In this document: in pieces, positions 1-6,617 of the stretch | How positions within the stretch are numbered: the first letter of the stretch is position 1 | Layout of the letters: each line of letters begins with the position of its first letter | NCBI GenBank assembly: GCA_027052755.1 | Contig: JALUEN010000213.1 | Location: 1 to 6,617, forward strand | Length of the DNA stretch: 6,617 nucleotides | DNA from: a bacterium | GTDB lineage: Bacteria; DRYD01; JALUEN01 | Direction of reading: 5' to 3' | Notes under the pieces: model-generated | The model's input: the letters and a program-made list of their open reading frames with translations, nothing else | What the model was told of the DNA's origin: nothing | Databases searched by the model: none | Program-made: the position numbers and the translations under genes

Positions 1-1863
1 TTGCTGGATAGCTTTCTTCAGCTGTTCCATTGGAAGAGCTTCTGGATCCCCTCCTGCCTTCTTCAGCATCTCAAATATTAGCTCGCTACCGATATTGGAG
101 GTCATGATTATAACCGTATCAGTGAAGGACAGGTTCCTACCCTTAGCGTCCTTTAGCTTACCCTCATCAAAGACTTGGAGGAAGATATCAAATACCTCAG
201 GGTGAGCTTTCTCTATCTCATCTAGGAGTATGATACAGTAGGGATGCGTCTTCAGTGCTTTAGTTAAAAGTCCCTCCTGCTCATAACCTACGTATCCAGG
301 AGGAGCCCCTAGGAGTTTAGCCACCTCATGTCGTTCTTTAAACTCAGACATATCTATCCTGAATAACCTCTCCTCGGAGTCAAATAAAATCTTAGCTAGT
401 ATCTTAGCAAAGTAAGTTTTACCTACTCCAGTAGGTCCTAAGAACAGGAATACACCATAAGGTCGTTTGTGAGTAGTTAGACCTGCTCTAGATATCTTTA
501 TAACCTTAGCCACTTTCTCTATAGCCTCATCCTGACCTACTATGTACTTCTTCAGCTCGGATTCCAGGTTAGCAATCCTCTCCCTCTCGTCTTTCCTCAA
601 CTGTCCAACTGGAATTCCAGTCCTAGCGCTGACTACCTTGGCGATATCCTCCTCGGTAACCTCAGGTAGTTCCTCTGTGGGGTGTTCTAACCTAACGTAT
701 GCAGCTGCCTCATCTATGAGATCTATGGCTTTGTCAGGGAGGTGCCGATCGGTGATATATCTTATGGAGAGTTTAACCGCAGCTTCCAGGGCTTCGGGTC
801 TGTACCTAACCTTGTGATGTTCCTCGTACTTAGGCGCTACCCCTTTTAGGATCTCAAGAGCTTCTTCGTAAGAGGGCTCCTCAACCAGGATTGCCTCAAA
901 ACGTCTCTCCAAAGCTGGGTCCTTATTGATAAACCTGTAAAACTCATCAACTGTAGTAGCTCCTATTAGTTTTAACTCGCCCCTAGCTATCGCAGGTTTT
1001 AGGATATTAGCCGCTGTTAAACCTCCTCCTGAGTCGCCTGCTCCTACTATCGTGTGTATCTCATCTATAAAGAGTATGATGTTAGGATCTGAGCTAGCTT
1101 CCTGAATTATCCTGTTAAGTCTCTCCTCAAACTCCCCACGGTACTTAGTCCCTGCTACTATAGAAGCAGTGTTCAGCTCTAAGATAACAGCATCTCTGAG
1201 CTGAGGAGGGACCTCTCCTCTAACTATCCTCTGGGCTAGCCCCTCTACAATAGCTGTTTTACCAACACCAGCTTCACCTATTAGCACAGGGTTATTCTTG
1301 GTTTTTCTCAGCAGTACCTGAATAACTCGGCTTATCTCCTTCTCCCTACCGATAACAGGCGAGAGTTTCCCTTGAAGTGCTAACTCATTTAAATTCCTAG
1401 CTACCTTTGATAGGGTAGGGGGTATCTTGAACTTCTTACTTGAAGGTGAAGCGCTTTGTGACCTCAAGCTATCTAGGTTATAACCACTCAGCTTTAAGCT
1501 GAGCGTGAAGATATTCGTCCTCTTTAGCAGCTCAGTGAAGATATCTCTAGGAGTTGGGTTCGTGTAAACTGAGAGCGCATCTAAAAGCTCTCTCAAGCCT
1601 TTTGTGATCTCCAGTGGTTGGGAGGGTTGTTTTAGCTTAGGATAAGAGAGGGTTTGAAGGATCTTTCTAAGCTTAGGGAAATCTCCAGAGGATTTGAGCA
1701 GTTTCCCTATCTCTGGATGAGATAATAGAGGTTCAGCTAAGTGTTCTATACCTATGAAGAAGTGATTTTTTGTCTTAGCTTCTACTTCAGCGCCTATTAT
1801 CAGCTTTCTAACCTCAGGGGGGAGTTTGTCCAGCTTAGCTCTTATCGTTTCCAAAGTTATCAC
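1..1863 (-). CDS. Clp/Hsp100 two-domain AAA+ unfoldase (ClpA/ClpB/ClpC family), partial
   Basis: The gene encodes a cytosolic ATP-driven unfoldase of protein quality control; 621 codons are visible and the 3' end lies beyond base 1. Seen in sequence: a degenerate Clp N domain at about residues 1-135 (first repeat recognisable around IGIEHL, second weak); a Ser-rich linker; D1 with Walker A GEAGVGKT (196-203), pore loop [10 protein letters not shown], Walker B ILFIDE with D267/E268, GATT (301-304) and arginine-finger motif LERRF (318-322); D2 with Walker A GPTGVGKT (476-483), pore loop GYVGYE, Walker B LLDE (D548/E549) and sensor-1 N590. D1 and D2 are joined by only about nine residues (393-401), so the coiled-coil middle domain of ClpB and ClpC is absent, as in ClpA. 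After TSNIGS no IGL/VGF-like ClpP loop is seen before the edge, which is more ClpB-like. Whether it is a protease partner or a disaggregase is therefore open, and no symbol is given. The GTG start at 1863 is chosen because an in-frame TGA lies at 1878-1876 and GAGGTG lies upstream; TTG at 1854 is the alternative. It is divergent from prfA. Confidence 0.93.
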   Translation of the reverse strand, partial: MITLETIRAKLDKLPPEVRKLIIGAEVEAKTKNHFFIGIEHLAEPLLSHPEIGKLLKSSGDFPKLRKILQTLSYPKLKQPSQPLEITKGLRELLDALSVYTNPTPRDIFTELLKRTNIFTLSLKLSGYNLDSLRSQSASPSSKKFKIPPTLSKVARNLNELALQGKLSPVIGREKEISRVIQVLLRKTKNNPVLIGEAGVGKTAIVEGLAQRIVRGEVPPQLRDAVILELNTASIVAGTKYRGEFEERLNRIIQEASSDPNIILFIDEIHTIVGAGDSGGGLTAANILKPAIARGELKLIGATTVDEFYRFINKDPALERRFEAILVEEPSYEEALEILKGVAPKYEEHHKVRYRPEALEAAVKLSIRYITDRHLPDKAIDLIDEAAAYVRLEHPTEELPEVTEEDIAKVVSARTGIPVGQLRKDERERIANLESELKKYIVGQDEAIEKVAKVIKISRAGLTTHKRPYGVFLFLGPTGVGKTYFAKILAKILFDSEERLFRIDMSEFKERHEVAKLLGAPPGYVGYEQEGLLTKALKTHPYCIILLDEIEKAHPEVFDIFLQVFDEGKLKDAKGRNLSFTDTVIIMTSNIGSELIFEMLKKAGGDPEALPMEQLKKAIQQ

Positions 1864-1875
1864 CTTCTTCTTCTT

Positions 1876-1882
1876 TCACCTC
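1876..1882 (-). promoter_or_regulatory. Ribosome binding site of the clp gene
   Basis: Read on the minus strand this is GAGGTGA, 12 bases before the GTG at 1863. Its final TGA is also the in-frame stop codon that closes the reading frame upstream, so translation must begin at GTG 1863 or at TTG 1854. The spacing of 12 favours GTG over TTG (21). An AAGAAGAAGG stretch directly before the GTG could also contribute. Confidence 0.6.
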
Positions 1883-1931
1883 TTCAGGGAAGTTTTCTCC
1901 TGCCAGCTTAGCTTCCCTCCAAAGGAAGGGA

Positions 1932-1944
1932 GTCCTCAGAGGAC
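1932..1944. repeat. Perfect 6-1-6 palindrome, possible operator
   Basis: GTCCTC and GAGGAC are perfect inverted arms around a single central A, lying between the divergent clp and prfA starts. The size and symmetry suit a dimeric regulator site, but no known operator is recognised. A chance palindrome in a purine/pyrimidine-biased stretch cannot be excluded. Confidence 0.3.
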
Positions 1945-1962
1945 GAGAGAATAGAATTGAGA

Positions 1963-1969
1963 GGGAGGT
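1963..1969 (+). promoter_or_regulatory. Ribosome binding site deciding the prfA start
   Basis: GGGAGGT lies 8 bases before the ATG at 1978. It falls downstream of the in-frame TTG at 1957, so it argues for the ATG start and removes seven residues from the longest possible reading frame. Confidence 0.8.
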
Positions 1970-1977
1970 TAGGTTGT

Positions 1978-3078
1978 ATGTCTTTGAAAGTTGAGGATCT
2001 ACTTAAACTGCTGGATCAGAAGGTCAAGAGGTACAACCAGCTGAAAGACTTATTAGCTAACCCTGAGGGTATGCCTCAGGAGGAATACTTGAAAGCTCTT
2101 AAGGAACTTGGTAGACTTCAGGAGCTGGTGGACATCTCAGAGAGGTATAAGAAGGTACTAAAGGACATAGAGGATTCAAGGGAACTCTTAGAATTAGAAG
2201 AGGATCCCTCTATGAAGGAGTTCCTCAAAGAGGAGCTGGAGCGTTTAGAATTGGAGAAGGAAAGGTTAGAGAGAGACTTGAAAGAACTCCTCCTTGAAGC
2301 TGATCCATATGAAGGTAGGGATGTTATCGTTGAGATAAGGGCTGGTACAGGAGGAGAGGAGGCTTCGCTCTTTGCTGCTGATCTATTCAGGATGTATAGC
2401 AGGTACGCTGAGAGAAAGGGTTGGAAGTTAGAGATCTTGGATGCTCACCCTACTAGTTTAGGAGGTTATAAGGAGATAATTTTCGCTTTAAAGGGAAAGG
2501 ATATCTATAAGTACCTGAAGTATGAGAGCGGTGTTCATAGGGTCCAGAGAGTACCTATTACAGAGAGCTCAGGACGAATTCATACCTCAGCAGCTAGCGT
2601 GGTGGTTCTACCTGAACCTGAGGAGGAGGAGATTCAACTTAAAGACTCTGATATAAAGATGGAGACCTTTAAAGCTGGTGGTCATGGTGGTCAACACGTT
2701 AATAAGAACGAGACTGCTGTTAGGTTAACCCACATACCCACGGGTATAGTGGTGGTCTGCAGGGACGAGCGTAGTCTTCACCAGAACCGAATGAAAGCCC
2801 TCAGGATACTTAAGGCGAGATTACTCAAGATTCAGGAGGAGAAGAGACAAGAGGAAATCCAGCGCCAGAGGAGAACACAGGTTAGGACAGGTGATAGAAG
2901 CGAGAAGATAAGAACCTATAACTTCCAGCAGAACAGGGTTACGGATCACCGAGCGGGTATCACGCTTTATAACCTCCAGGAGATATTAGATGGGGACTTA
3001 GATGAGCTGATTGAAGGGCTCAGGAACTGGGAGATGGAGATGAGATTAAAAGGGGATTTGATGAAAATCTCCAATTAA
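1978..3078 (+). CDS. prfA: Peptide chain release factor 1 (RF1)
   Basis: RF1 recognises UAA and UAG stop codons in the ribosomal A site and triggers hydrolysis of peptidyl-tRNA. The 366-residue product has the usual family length (about 355-365). Seen: a helical, charged N-terminal domain 1 (about 1-105); the domain 2 signature [16 protein letters not shown] (118-133); the codon-reading PxT motif as PIT (193-195) within [15 protein letters not shown], which marks RF1 rather than RF2 (SPF); the catalytic GGQ at 237-239 within [10 protein letters not shown], whose Gln239 would be the PrmC methylation site; and the C-terminal block [12 protein letters not shown] followed by NRVTDHR. The Gly-Gly-His before GGQ replaces the more common Ser-Gly-Ala. 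The ATG at 1978 is preferred over an upstream TTG at 1957 because the ribosome binding site lies between them. No prmC gene follows, although that pairing is common in bacteria; gspF comes next after 59 bp. Confidence 0.97.
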   Translation: MSLKVEDLLKLLDQKVKRYNQLKDLLANPEGMPQEEYLKALKELGRLQELVDISERYKKVLKDIEDSRELLELEEDPSMKEFLKEELERLELEKERLERDLKELLLEADPYEGRDVIVEIRAGTGGEEASLFAADLFRMYSRYAERKGWKLEILDAHPTSLGGYKEIIFALKGKDIYKYLKYESGVHRVQRVPITESSGRIHTSAASVVVLPEPEEEEIQLKDSDIKMETFKAGGHGGQHVNKNETAVRLTHIPTGIVVVCRDERSLHQNRMKALRILKARLLKIQEEKRQEEIQRQRRTQVRTGDRSEKIRTYNFQQNRVTDHRAGITLYNLQEILDGDLDELIEGLRNWEMEMRLKGDLMKISN

Positions 3079-3086
3079 TTTATAAC
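3058..3086 (+). promoter_or_regulatory. Candidate sigma-70-type promoter for gspF-coaD
   Basis: TTGATG (3058-3063) and TATAAC (3081-3086) are separated by exactly 17 bases; they match the TTGACA and TATAAT consensus at 4 of 6 and 5 of 6 positions. The -35 lies in the last codons of prfA. Transcription would begin near 3093, leaving a leader of about 45 bases before gspF. A second TATAAC at 3094-3099 comes from the tandem repeat and has no good -35. AT-rich sequence makes chance matches likely. Confidence 0.4.
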
Positions 3087-3103
3087 TAAAATTTATAACT
3101 AAG
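3078..3103 (+). repeat. 13-bp tandem duplication after prfA
   Basis: The unit atttataactaa(a/g) occurs twice in direct tandem (3078-3090 and 3091-3103), identical at 12 of 13 positions, starting on the last base of the prfA stop codon. It duplicates a TATAAC word and could reflect slippage or a doubled -10 element. It has no hairpin and is not a terminator. Confidence 0.75.
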
Positions 3104-3124
3104 CTCTTTCTCAAAATCTCATTA

Positions 3125-3129
3125 GGAGG
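3125..3129 (+). promoter_or_regulatory. Ribosome binding site of gspF-like gene
   Basis: GGAGG, within TTAGGAGGATGGGTGA, lies 8 bases before the ATG at 3138. The ATG at 3130 reads only three codons (ATG GGT GAA) before a TGA. Another in-frame TGA at 3135-3137 directly precedes the true start, which fixes the start at 3138. Confidence 0.8.
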
Positions 3130-3137
3130 ATGGGTGA

Positions 3138-4439
3138 ATGAAGGGTAAGCCTAAGAGAGAGTATCAGGACCTTTTAGCTAAAGTAGTAGCTGAGAGCGCT
3201 CAGGAAGCGCTTGTGAAACAGCAGGAGTTAAGGAAGAAAGCAGTAACTCTTAAGAGAAAACGAGGAGCTTTTTTATCTGATCTATTCTTTAAAGCACTAG
3301 TCAGAAACCCTAAGTTTTGGGGATCCTTTATTACCATCCCTGATAAGGAGCTTTACATATTCACCAGACAGCTCTCCCTCATGTTAGGAAGTGGGTTGAG
3401 TTACTTAAGAGCTTTCAAGATATTGTTTCAACAGGCGGAGCATCCAAAGATCAAGTACTTATGTTATAACGTGCTCTTAGGCTTAGAGAAAGGTAAGAGG
3501 TTATCTGAGCTCCTTAAGGAATTTGAGGAGGACTTAGGTGGATACTATATAGGAGTTGTCGCTGCTGGTGAGCGAACAGGACAGATTGACTACGTGTTAA
3601 GAGTTTTAGCTGATCAGCTTGAGAAGCACATTAACCTGAAGAAAAAGGTTCAGAGCGCTTTAGTTTACCCTATACTGGTAACCCTGTTCGGTATAGGTAT
3701 AGTTTTCTTCATCTTCAGGTTCATCTTGCCTAATATCTTCAGCATGTTGAAAACCTCTGGGATTAAACTGCCGTTTTACACGGTAATGTTCATGCACTTC
3801 TCGGAGTTTCTTCAGAACCCTATAAACTTAGTTTACCTATTCCTTTTTCTTGTTATCCTGTTCGTGATAATTAAGTTAGTTCTATCTACCCCTGCTGGTA
3901 GGATCTTCTGGGATAACTTTAAGATGAGGATGCCGGTTTATGGTAAGCTAACAAGGCTGTTCCTATCTCTAACCTTCCTAAGGATATTTGCGCTAGTGTA
4001 TGAGGCGGGATTACCACTTCTAACCTCACTACATATCGCTAAGAGAGCAACGAACAGCAGGATCATGGATATGTTAGTTGACTGGGCGATAATGAGATTG
4101 AAGGAAGGAGTTAGGTTCTCAGATATCTTCGGTTTTCACCCTTATAAGGCCAACCCTCAAACCCAGCTCTCCTCTGAGGAGAAATTTATGCTGAGTTTAG
4201 TAGAGGATATTTTCCCATCAATGGCTAGGAGCTTAATATATATAGGTGATCACGCAGGTGATCTAGTTACGCCTATCAGAAAGTATGTTGAGTTTGCTGA
4301 GGAGGAAACCTACAGGATATTAGAGAATATCAGCTCCATCATTGAACCTATTCTGATATTAATCATAGGTGTGCTTGTAGGTGTGATCCTGCTATCAGTG
4401 ATGGTACCATTATACAGCATGATCCAGGGATTCTCATAG
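3138..4439 (+). CDS. Type II secretion / type IV pilus inner-membrane platform protein (GspF/PilC family)
   Basis: Family members sit in the cytoplasmic membrane, contact the assembly ATPase (GspE/PilB) and help polymerise pilins or pseudopilins. Seen in the 433 residues: a basic, hydrophilic N-terminal tail (1-70); a first T2SSF repeat (about 72-195) with FTRQLSLMLGSGLSYLRA and the hallmark AAGERTGQ (142-149); membrane segment 1 (about 177-199); membrane segment 2 (about 230-250); a second repeat (about 277-400) with FLRIFALVYEAGLPLL and the degenerate hallmark GDHAGDL (370-376), in which Asp replaces the usual Glu; and membrane segment 3 (about 402-426), followed by a short tail. Between FSDI (327-330) and FP (359-360) there is an insertion of about 28 residues compared with ordinary members. 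No gspE, pilB, pilin or gspD neighbour is visible, so it cannot be assigned to pili or secretion and no symbol is given. It lies 59 bp after prfA and 23 bp before coaD. Confidence 0.93.
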   Translation: MKGKPKREYQDLLAKVVAESAQEALVKQQELRKKAVTLKRKRGAFLSDLFFKALVRNPKFWGSFITIPDKELYIFTRQLSLMLGSGLSYLRAFKILFQQAEHPKIKYLCYNVLLGLEKGKRLSELLKEFEEDLGGYYIGVVAAGERTGQIDYVLRVLADQLEKHINLKKKVQSALVYPILVTLFGIGIVFFIFRFILPNIFSMLKTSGIKLPFYTVMFMHFSEFLQNPINLVYLFLFLVILFVIIKLVLSTPAGRIFWDNFKMRMPVYGKLTRLFLSLTFLRIFALVYEAGLPLLTSLHIAKRATNSRIMDMLVDWAIMRLKEGVRFSDIFGFHPYKANPQTQLSSEEKFMLSLVEDIFPSMARSLIYIGDHAGDLVTPIRKYVEFAEEETYRILENISSIIEPILILIIGVLVGVILLSVMVPLYSMIQGFS

Positions 4440-4462
4440 TAAATAGGAAGGGGAAATGGAGG

Positions 4463-4981
4463 GTGAAGGAGATAGCGGTTTTCCCAGGAAGTTTTGACCC
4501 GTTCACATACGGACACCTAGATGTAGTTAAACGGGCCCTGAAGATCTTTGATAAAATTCTCATACTGGTTTTAAATAACCCTAGGAAGAAGCCTTTCTTC
4601 ACACCTGAGGAGAGGATGAGAATAATAAACGAGATATTGGAGTTAGAGGGATTACTTGATAGGGTGAGCGTGGATTACTATAAAGGGCTAATGGTGGATT
4701 ACTTAAGGCAGCATGAATATAACTTGGTGATAAGGGGCCTTAGAGCGGTTTCTGATTTTGAGTATGAGATTTTGCAGGCTCACGCTAACGCTAAGTTATG
4801 CCCTGAGATGGAGACTATATTCATGTTCACCTCTCCTGAGTACTCCTTTCTCAGCTCAAGTTTAGTGAAGGAGTTAGCGATGTTCGGCGCTGATATAAGC
4901 AAGTTAGTACCTGAACCAGTTATCAAAGCTATTAACGAGAAGTTAGAGAGGGAAACTTCAAACCTATCTGGAGGTGAATAG
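4463..4981 (+). CDS. coaD: Phosphopantetheine adenylyltransferase
   Basis: CoaD catalyses the penultimate step of coenzyme A synthesis in the cytosol, transferring AMP from ATP to 4'-phosphopantetheine to give dephospho-CoA and pyrophosphate. The product is 172 residues, slightly longer than the usual 159-165 because of a charged C-terminal tail. Seen: the nucleotidyltransferase signature PGSFDPFTYGH (8-18) with the T-x-G-H motif at 15-18; RKKPFF (41-46); the highly conserved RGLRAVSDFEYE (91-102); ETIFMFTSPEYSFLSSSLVKE (117-137), containing the ATP-binding SFxSSSxVKE element. All expected catalytic and substrate-binding blocks are present. The start is GTG at 4463, with AGGAAGGGG (4445-4453) ending 9 bases upstream; an ATG at 4456 is in another frame. 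The gene lies 23 bp after gspF and 3 bp before the next gene, so it is cotranscribed with both. Its last codons contain the next gene's ribosome binding site. Confidence 0.97.
   Translation: MKEIAVFPGSFDPFTYGHLDVVKRALKIFDKILILVLNNPRKKPFFTPEERMRIINEILELEGLLDRVSVDYYKGLMVDYLRQHEYNLVIRGLRAVSDFEYEILQAHANAKLCPEMETIFMFTSPEYSFLSSSLVKELAMFGADISKLVPEPVIKAINEKLERETSNLSGGE
4970..4977 (+). promoter_or_regulatory. Ribosome binding site of the last gene, inside coaD
   Basis: GGAGGTGA lies inside the final coaD codons (coding Gly-Gly-Glu) and 7 bases before the ATG at 4985. A strong site placed where terminating ribosomes pass suggests translational coupling of the two genes. Confidence 0.8.
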
Positions 4982-4984
4982 ACA

Positions 4985-6617
4985 ATGTATCTCTACAACT
5001 TATTTGAGGCTAACTCCAAGGTATTAAATAAATTCTTAAACGAAGCCCTGAAGTTTGTTAGGGGATATGAGAATCAGCTGGAGCCATCTCTAGATCTATT
5101 GAACAAATTTTACTTTGAGCCTTGGAACCTATGGTTAAACCTGATGAAATATATTCCTGACCTTAAGGTAACTGATCTTGAGAGCTCAATTAATTCTCTA
5201 AAGGAGAGTTTAGAGCTATTCCTAAATGAGCCAAATGAGGAAAAATACGCTGACCTATATGCCTCCTATCTATCCCTGCTGAGCACGTGGAATTCCCTGG
5301 AGGGGACTATAAGAAAGGTTCTATCAGAGAAGTTAAACCCTCAGCCTGGAGTGGAGATCCCAAAGAAGTACTGGGAATTAGCGCTTCTTATCCTCGCTAA
5401 GGAGAACATACCTTATCAATATGATCCGTTCTCCATAGAGAAGCTAAGAGAGATGATACCTAACCTCTGGAGCTTCAGGAAAACCTTTAATGTCTATATA
5501 GATCTATCCATTGGGCAGTTTCATACCTATCCAGAGGAATACAGGGCTTTCTTCTCAGCTTACTTTAAGCTATTGAATGCTCTCTACGAGTTTGAGAGAG
5601 ATGCTTTTGACCTGAACTATCAACTTCTACTTAAGTACCTCAACGTAGAGGAATTAGAGATCTTCCCACAGCTTCTAAGCTATGAGTTAGCTCCAGTAGA
5701 TCCCCAAGCGATAGATAACGACCTCCTTGAGGCTTTCTGGGATTCCCTTGCTATAGATAAACTGGGATATATCTTGGTTAATGAGAGCTCTTATAACGCT
5801 AACCTGAAGTTAGATCCTGATTATAGAAATATCTCGTTCTTGGATGATCTATCTGATTTACTTCCTAGATATATCTTTGTGGTGGAGAACATTAACGTAC
5901 CGGATGAGGAGTTTAAGCTACTAAAAGATTTCCTTAAATTAGCTTTTGAGGAAGCGATGGAGTACTATAACGGTTTGCTTGTGGATAGAGATCTATCTCA
6001 GATCTGGAAGGATCTAGGAACCTCCTTAGAGGAGCTAAGGGAGGAGGCTTTAAACCTTAAGGATGAGATTACTGAGAGCTTTAGAACTAAGCTCGCTAAG
6101 CTCTCTGAAAGTGCTGCACTTTTCCTGGAGAGGTTCTCTGGCTATCGCGAGAGGCTTAGAGCTAGGAAGTATATGGATTACTTAGCTGAACTATGTTTGA
6201 AAGCTAACACATTATACGTGCCATCGTACGTTTTAGCTATTGAAGCTGGAAGGATAAAGGTGAATATTCCTTGGGAGGATCCAGTGGAGAGGTTAGCTAA
6301 CACCTTGCCCCCTTACCTTAGACTCACTGAGGAGGAAAAGGAGAGGTACCTTAAGGTCTTAGACCTTAACCTTAGGTTGGCGGATGCTTTAGAGGAGTTC
6401 GTGGAATTGGAGTCCATGGACCCCCTGAGAGAGGTCTGGATAGAGTTAATGGATGAACTTCCCTTCTTGGAGAAACTAGAGGAGAGGATGAACTCAGAGA
6501 AGGAGAGGTTTGAGAGGATAGTTAGGGAAGTTCTAGCTGGTAGGGGATTAAAGGATGTGCAAAGCCAGGTCGTGAAACTCTTAGCTTTCCTGAAGTATAG
6601 GTTCTCGGAAGAGGGAC
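4985..6617 (+). CDS. Large helical protein of unknown function, partial (C-terminus beyond window)
   Basis: I do not recognise this protein. The frame is open for 544 codons from ATG 4985 to the right edge, with a strong ribosome binding site 7 bases upstream and codon use like its neighbours, so it is a real gene. The product is soluble-looking: no signal peptide and no membrane segment. It is acidic and very rich in Leu, Glu and aromatic residues (many Tyr, Trp and Phe), and it reads as almost wholly alpha-helical, with a coiled-coil-like stretch at about 345-385. No nucleotide-binding, protease, nuclease or metal-binding motif is seen, and there is only one cysteine (404). About four degenerate copies of a motif pattern can be aligned by eye (around 45-110, 146-208, 285-332 and 430-474), each ending in a P-x-E-E...L-x-x-A-x-x-E-like helix. 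The helix pattern faintly recalls accessory helical proteins such as PhaE, but nothing specific supports that. It is the last visible gene of the prfA-gspF-coaD series, 3 bp after coaD. Confidence 0.85.
   Translation, partial: MYLYNLFEANSKVLNKFLNEALKFVRGYENQLEPSLDLLNKFYFEPWNLWLNLMKYIPDLKVTDLESSINSLKESLELFLNEPNEEKYADLYASYLSLLSTWNSLEGTIRKVLSEKLNPQPGVEIPKKYWELALLILAKENIPYQYDPFSIEKLREMIPNLWSFRKTFNVYIDLSIGQFHTYPEEYRAFFSAYFKLLNALYEFERDAFDLNYQLLLKYLNVEELEIFPQLLSYELAPVDPQAIDNDLLEAFWDSLAIDKLGYILVNESSYNANLKLDPDYRNISFLDDLSDLLPRYIFVVENINVPDEEFKLLKDFLKLAFEEAMEYYNGLLVDRDLSQIWKDLGTSLEELREEALNLKDEITESFRTKLAKLSESAALFLERFSGYRERLRARKYMDYLAELCLKANTLYVPSYVLAIEAGRIKVNIPWEDPVERLANTLPPYLRLTEEEKERYLKVLDLNLRLADALEEFVELESMDPLREVWIELMDELPFLEKLEERMNSEKERFERIVREVLAGRGLKDVQSQVVKLLAFLKYRFSEEG

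Larger units (their letters stand above)
1864..1977. promoter_or_regulatory. Divergent intergenic region between clp and prfA
   Basis: This 114-bp stretch must carry the start signals for both divergent genes unless the clp promoter lies inside prfA or the reverse. No convincing -35/-10 pair is visible. The best -10-like words are TAGAAT at 1952-1957 on the plus strand and TATTCT on the minus strand over the same bases, both without a good -35. It contains a perfect GTCCTC-A-GAGGAC palindrome at 1932-1944 and 7-bp inverted arms AGGGAAG (1886-1892) and CTTCCCT (1912-1918). No CIRCE-type heat-shock operator (TTAGCACTC-N9-GAGTGCTAA) is present. I see no small gene here. Confidence 0.5.

Noticed and set aside
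542..817. Plus-strand open frame of 91 codons
   Set aside because: It lies wholly inside the clp gene on the opposite strand. Its Ser/Leu-rich composition is typical of an antisense shadow, and the clp frame carries clear AAA+ motifs.
1957..1977. TTG at 1957 as the prfA start, adding seven residues
   Set aside because: The ribosome binding site GGGAGGT lies downstream of this TTG and 8 bases before the ATG at 1978, and RF1 proteins normally begin near the [13 protein letters not shown] segment.
1864..1977. CIRCE heat-shock operator upstream of clp
   Set aside because: The TTAGCACTC/GAGTGCTAA arms are absent; only an unrelated short palindrome is present.
3079..3137. Rho-independent terminator after prfA
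   Set aside because: The gap is AT-rich with a direct tandem repeat, but it holds no GC-rich hairpin followed by a T run.
4310..4602. Two overlapping minus-strand open frames across the gspF/coaD junction
   Set aside because: Both are antisense to well-supported genes, show no family motif, and overlap each other in different frames.
4985..6617. Assignment of the last gene as a PHA synthase subunit (PhaE) or SMC-like coiled-coil protein
   Set aside because: The resemblance is only to general helical, acidic and aromatic-rich composition. No catalytic motif, Walker motif or diagnostic sequence supports either family.

Overview
The window holds parts of five protein-coding genes and looks like a chromosome segment of a thermophilic bacterium. 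The proteins are rich in Glu, Lys, Arg and Leu. Arginine is mostly coded by AGG/AGA and leucine often by TTA or CTA. GC content is moderate by eye. PrfA and CoaD are bacterial, so this is not archaeal. The phylum cannot be fixed by inspection. An uncultured or deep-branching thermophile (for example Aquificota-like) is only a guess.

Layout: the left 1.86 kb, on the minus strand, is the N-terminal 621 codons of a two-ring Clp/Hsp100 AAA+ unfoldase whose 3' end lies off the left edge. A 114-bp divergent intergenic region (1864-1977) separates it from a plus-strand cluster: prfA (peptide chain release factor 1), a GspF/PilC-type inner-membrane protein of a type II secretion or type IV pilus machine, coaD (phosphopantetheine adenylyltransferase, coenzyme A synthesis), and a large helical protein of unknown function that runs off the right edge. 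Spacing is 59 bp, 23 bp and 3 bp along the plus-strand series. The last three genes are almost certainly cotranscribed, and prfA may read through into them. A possible extra promoter lies at the prfA/gspF junction.

The genes do not form one pathway: they serve protein quality control, translation termination, protein export or pilus assembly, and CoA synthesis. No mobile element, CRISPR array, tRNA, rRNA or phage gene is visible, and no stretch over 300 bases lacks a gene. The points most worth a second look are three. First, the Clp ATPase lacks the ClpB/ClpC middle domain and, as far as it can be read, also lacks a ClpP-docking tripeptide. Second, the final unrecognised protein appears to carry about four degenerate copies of a helical motif. 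Third, the GspF-like protein has an insertion of about 28 residues in its second cytoplasmic repeat.
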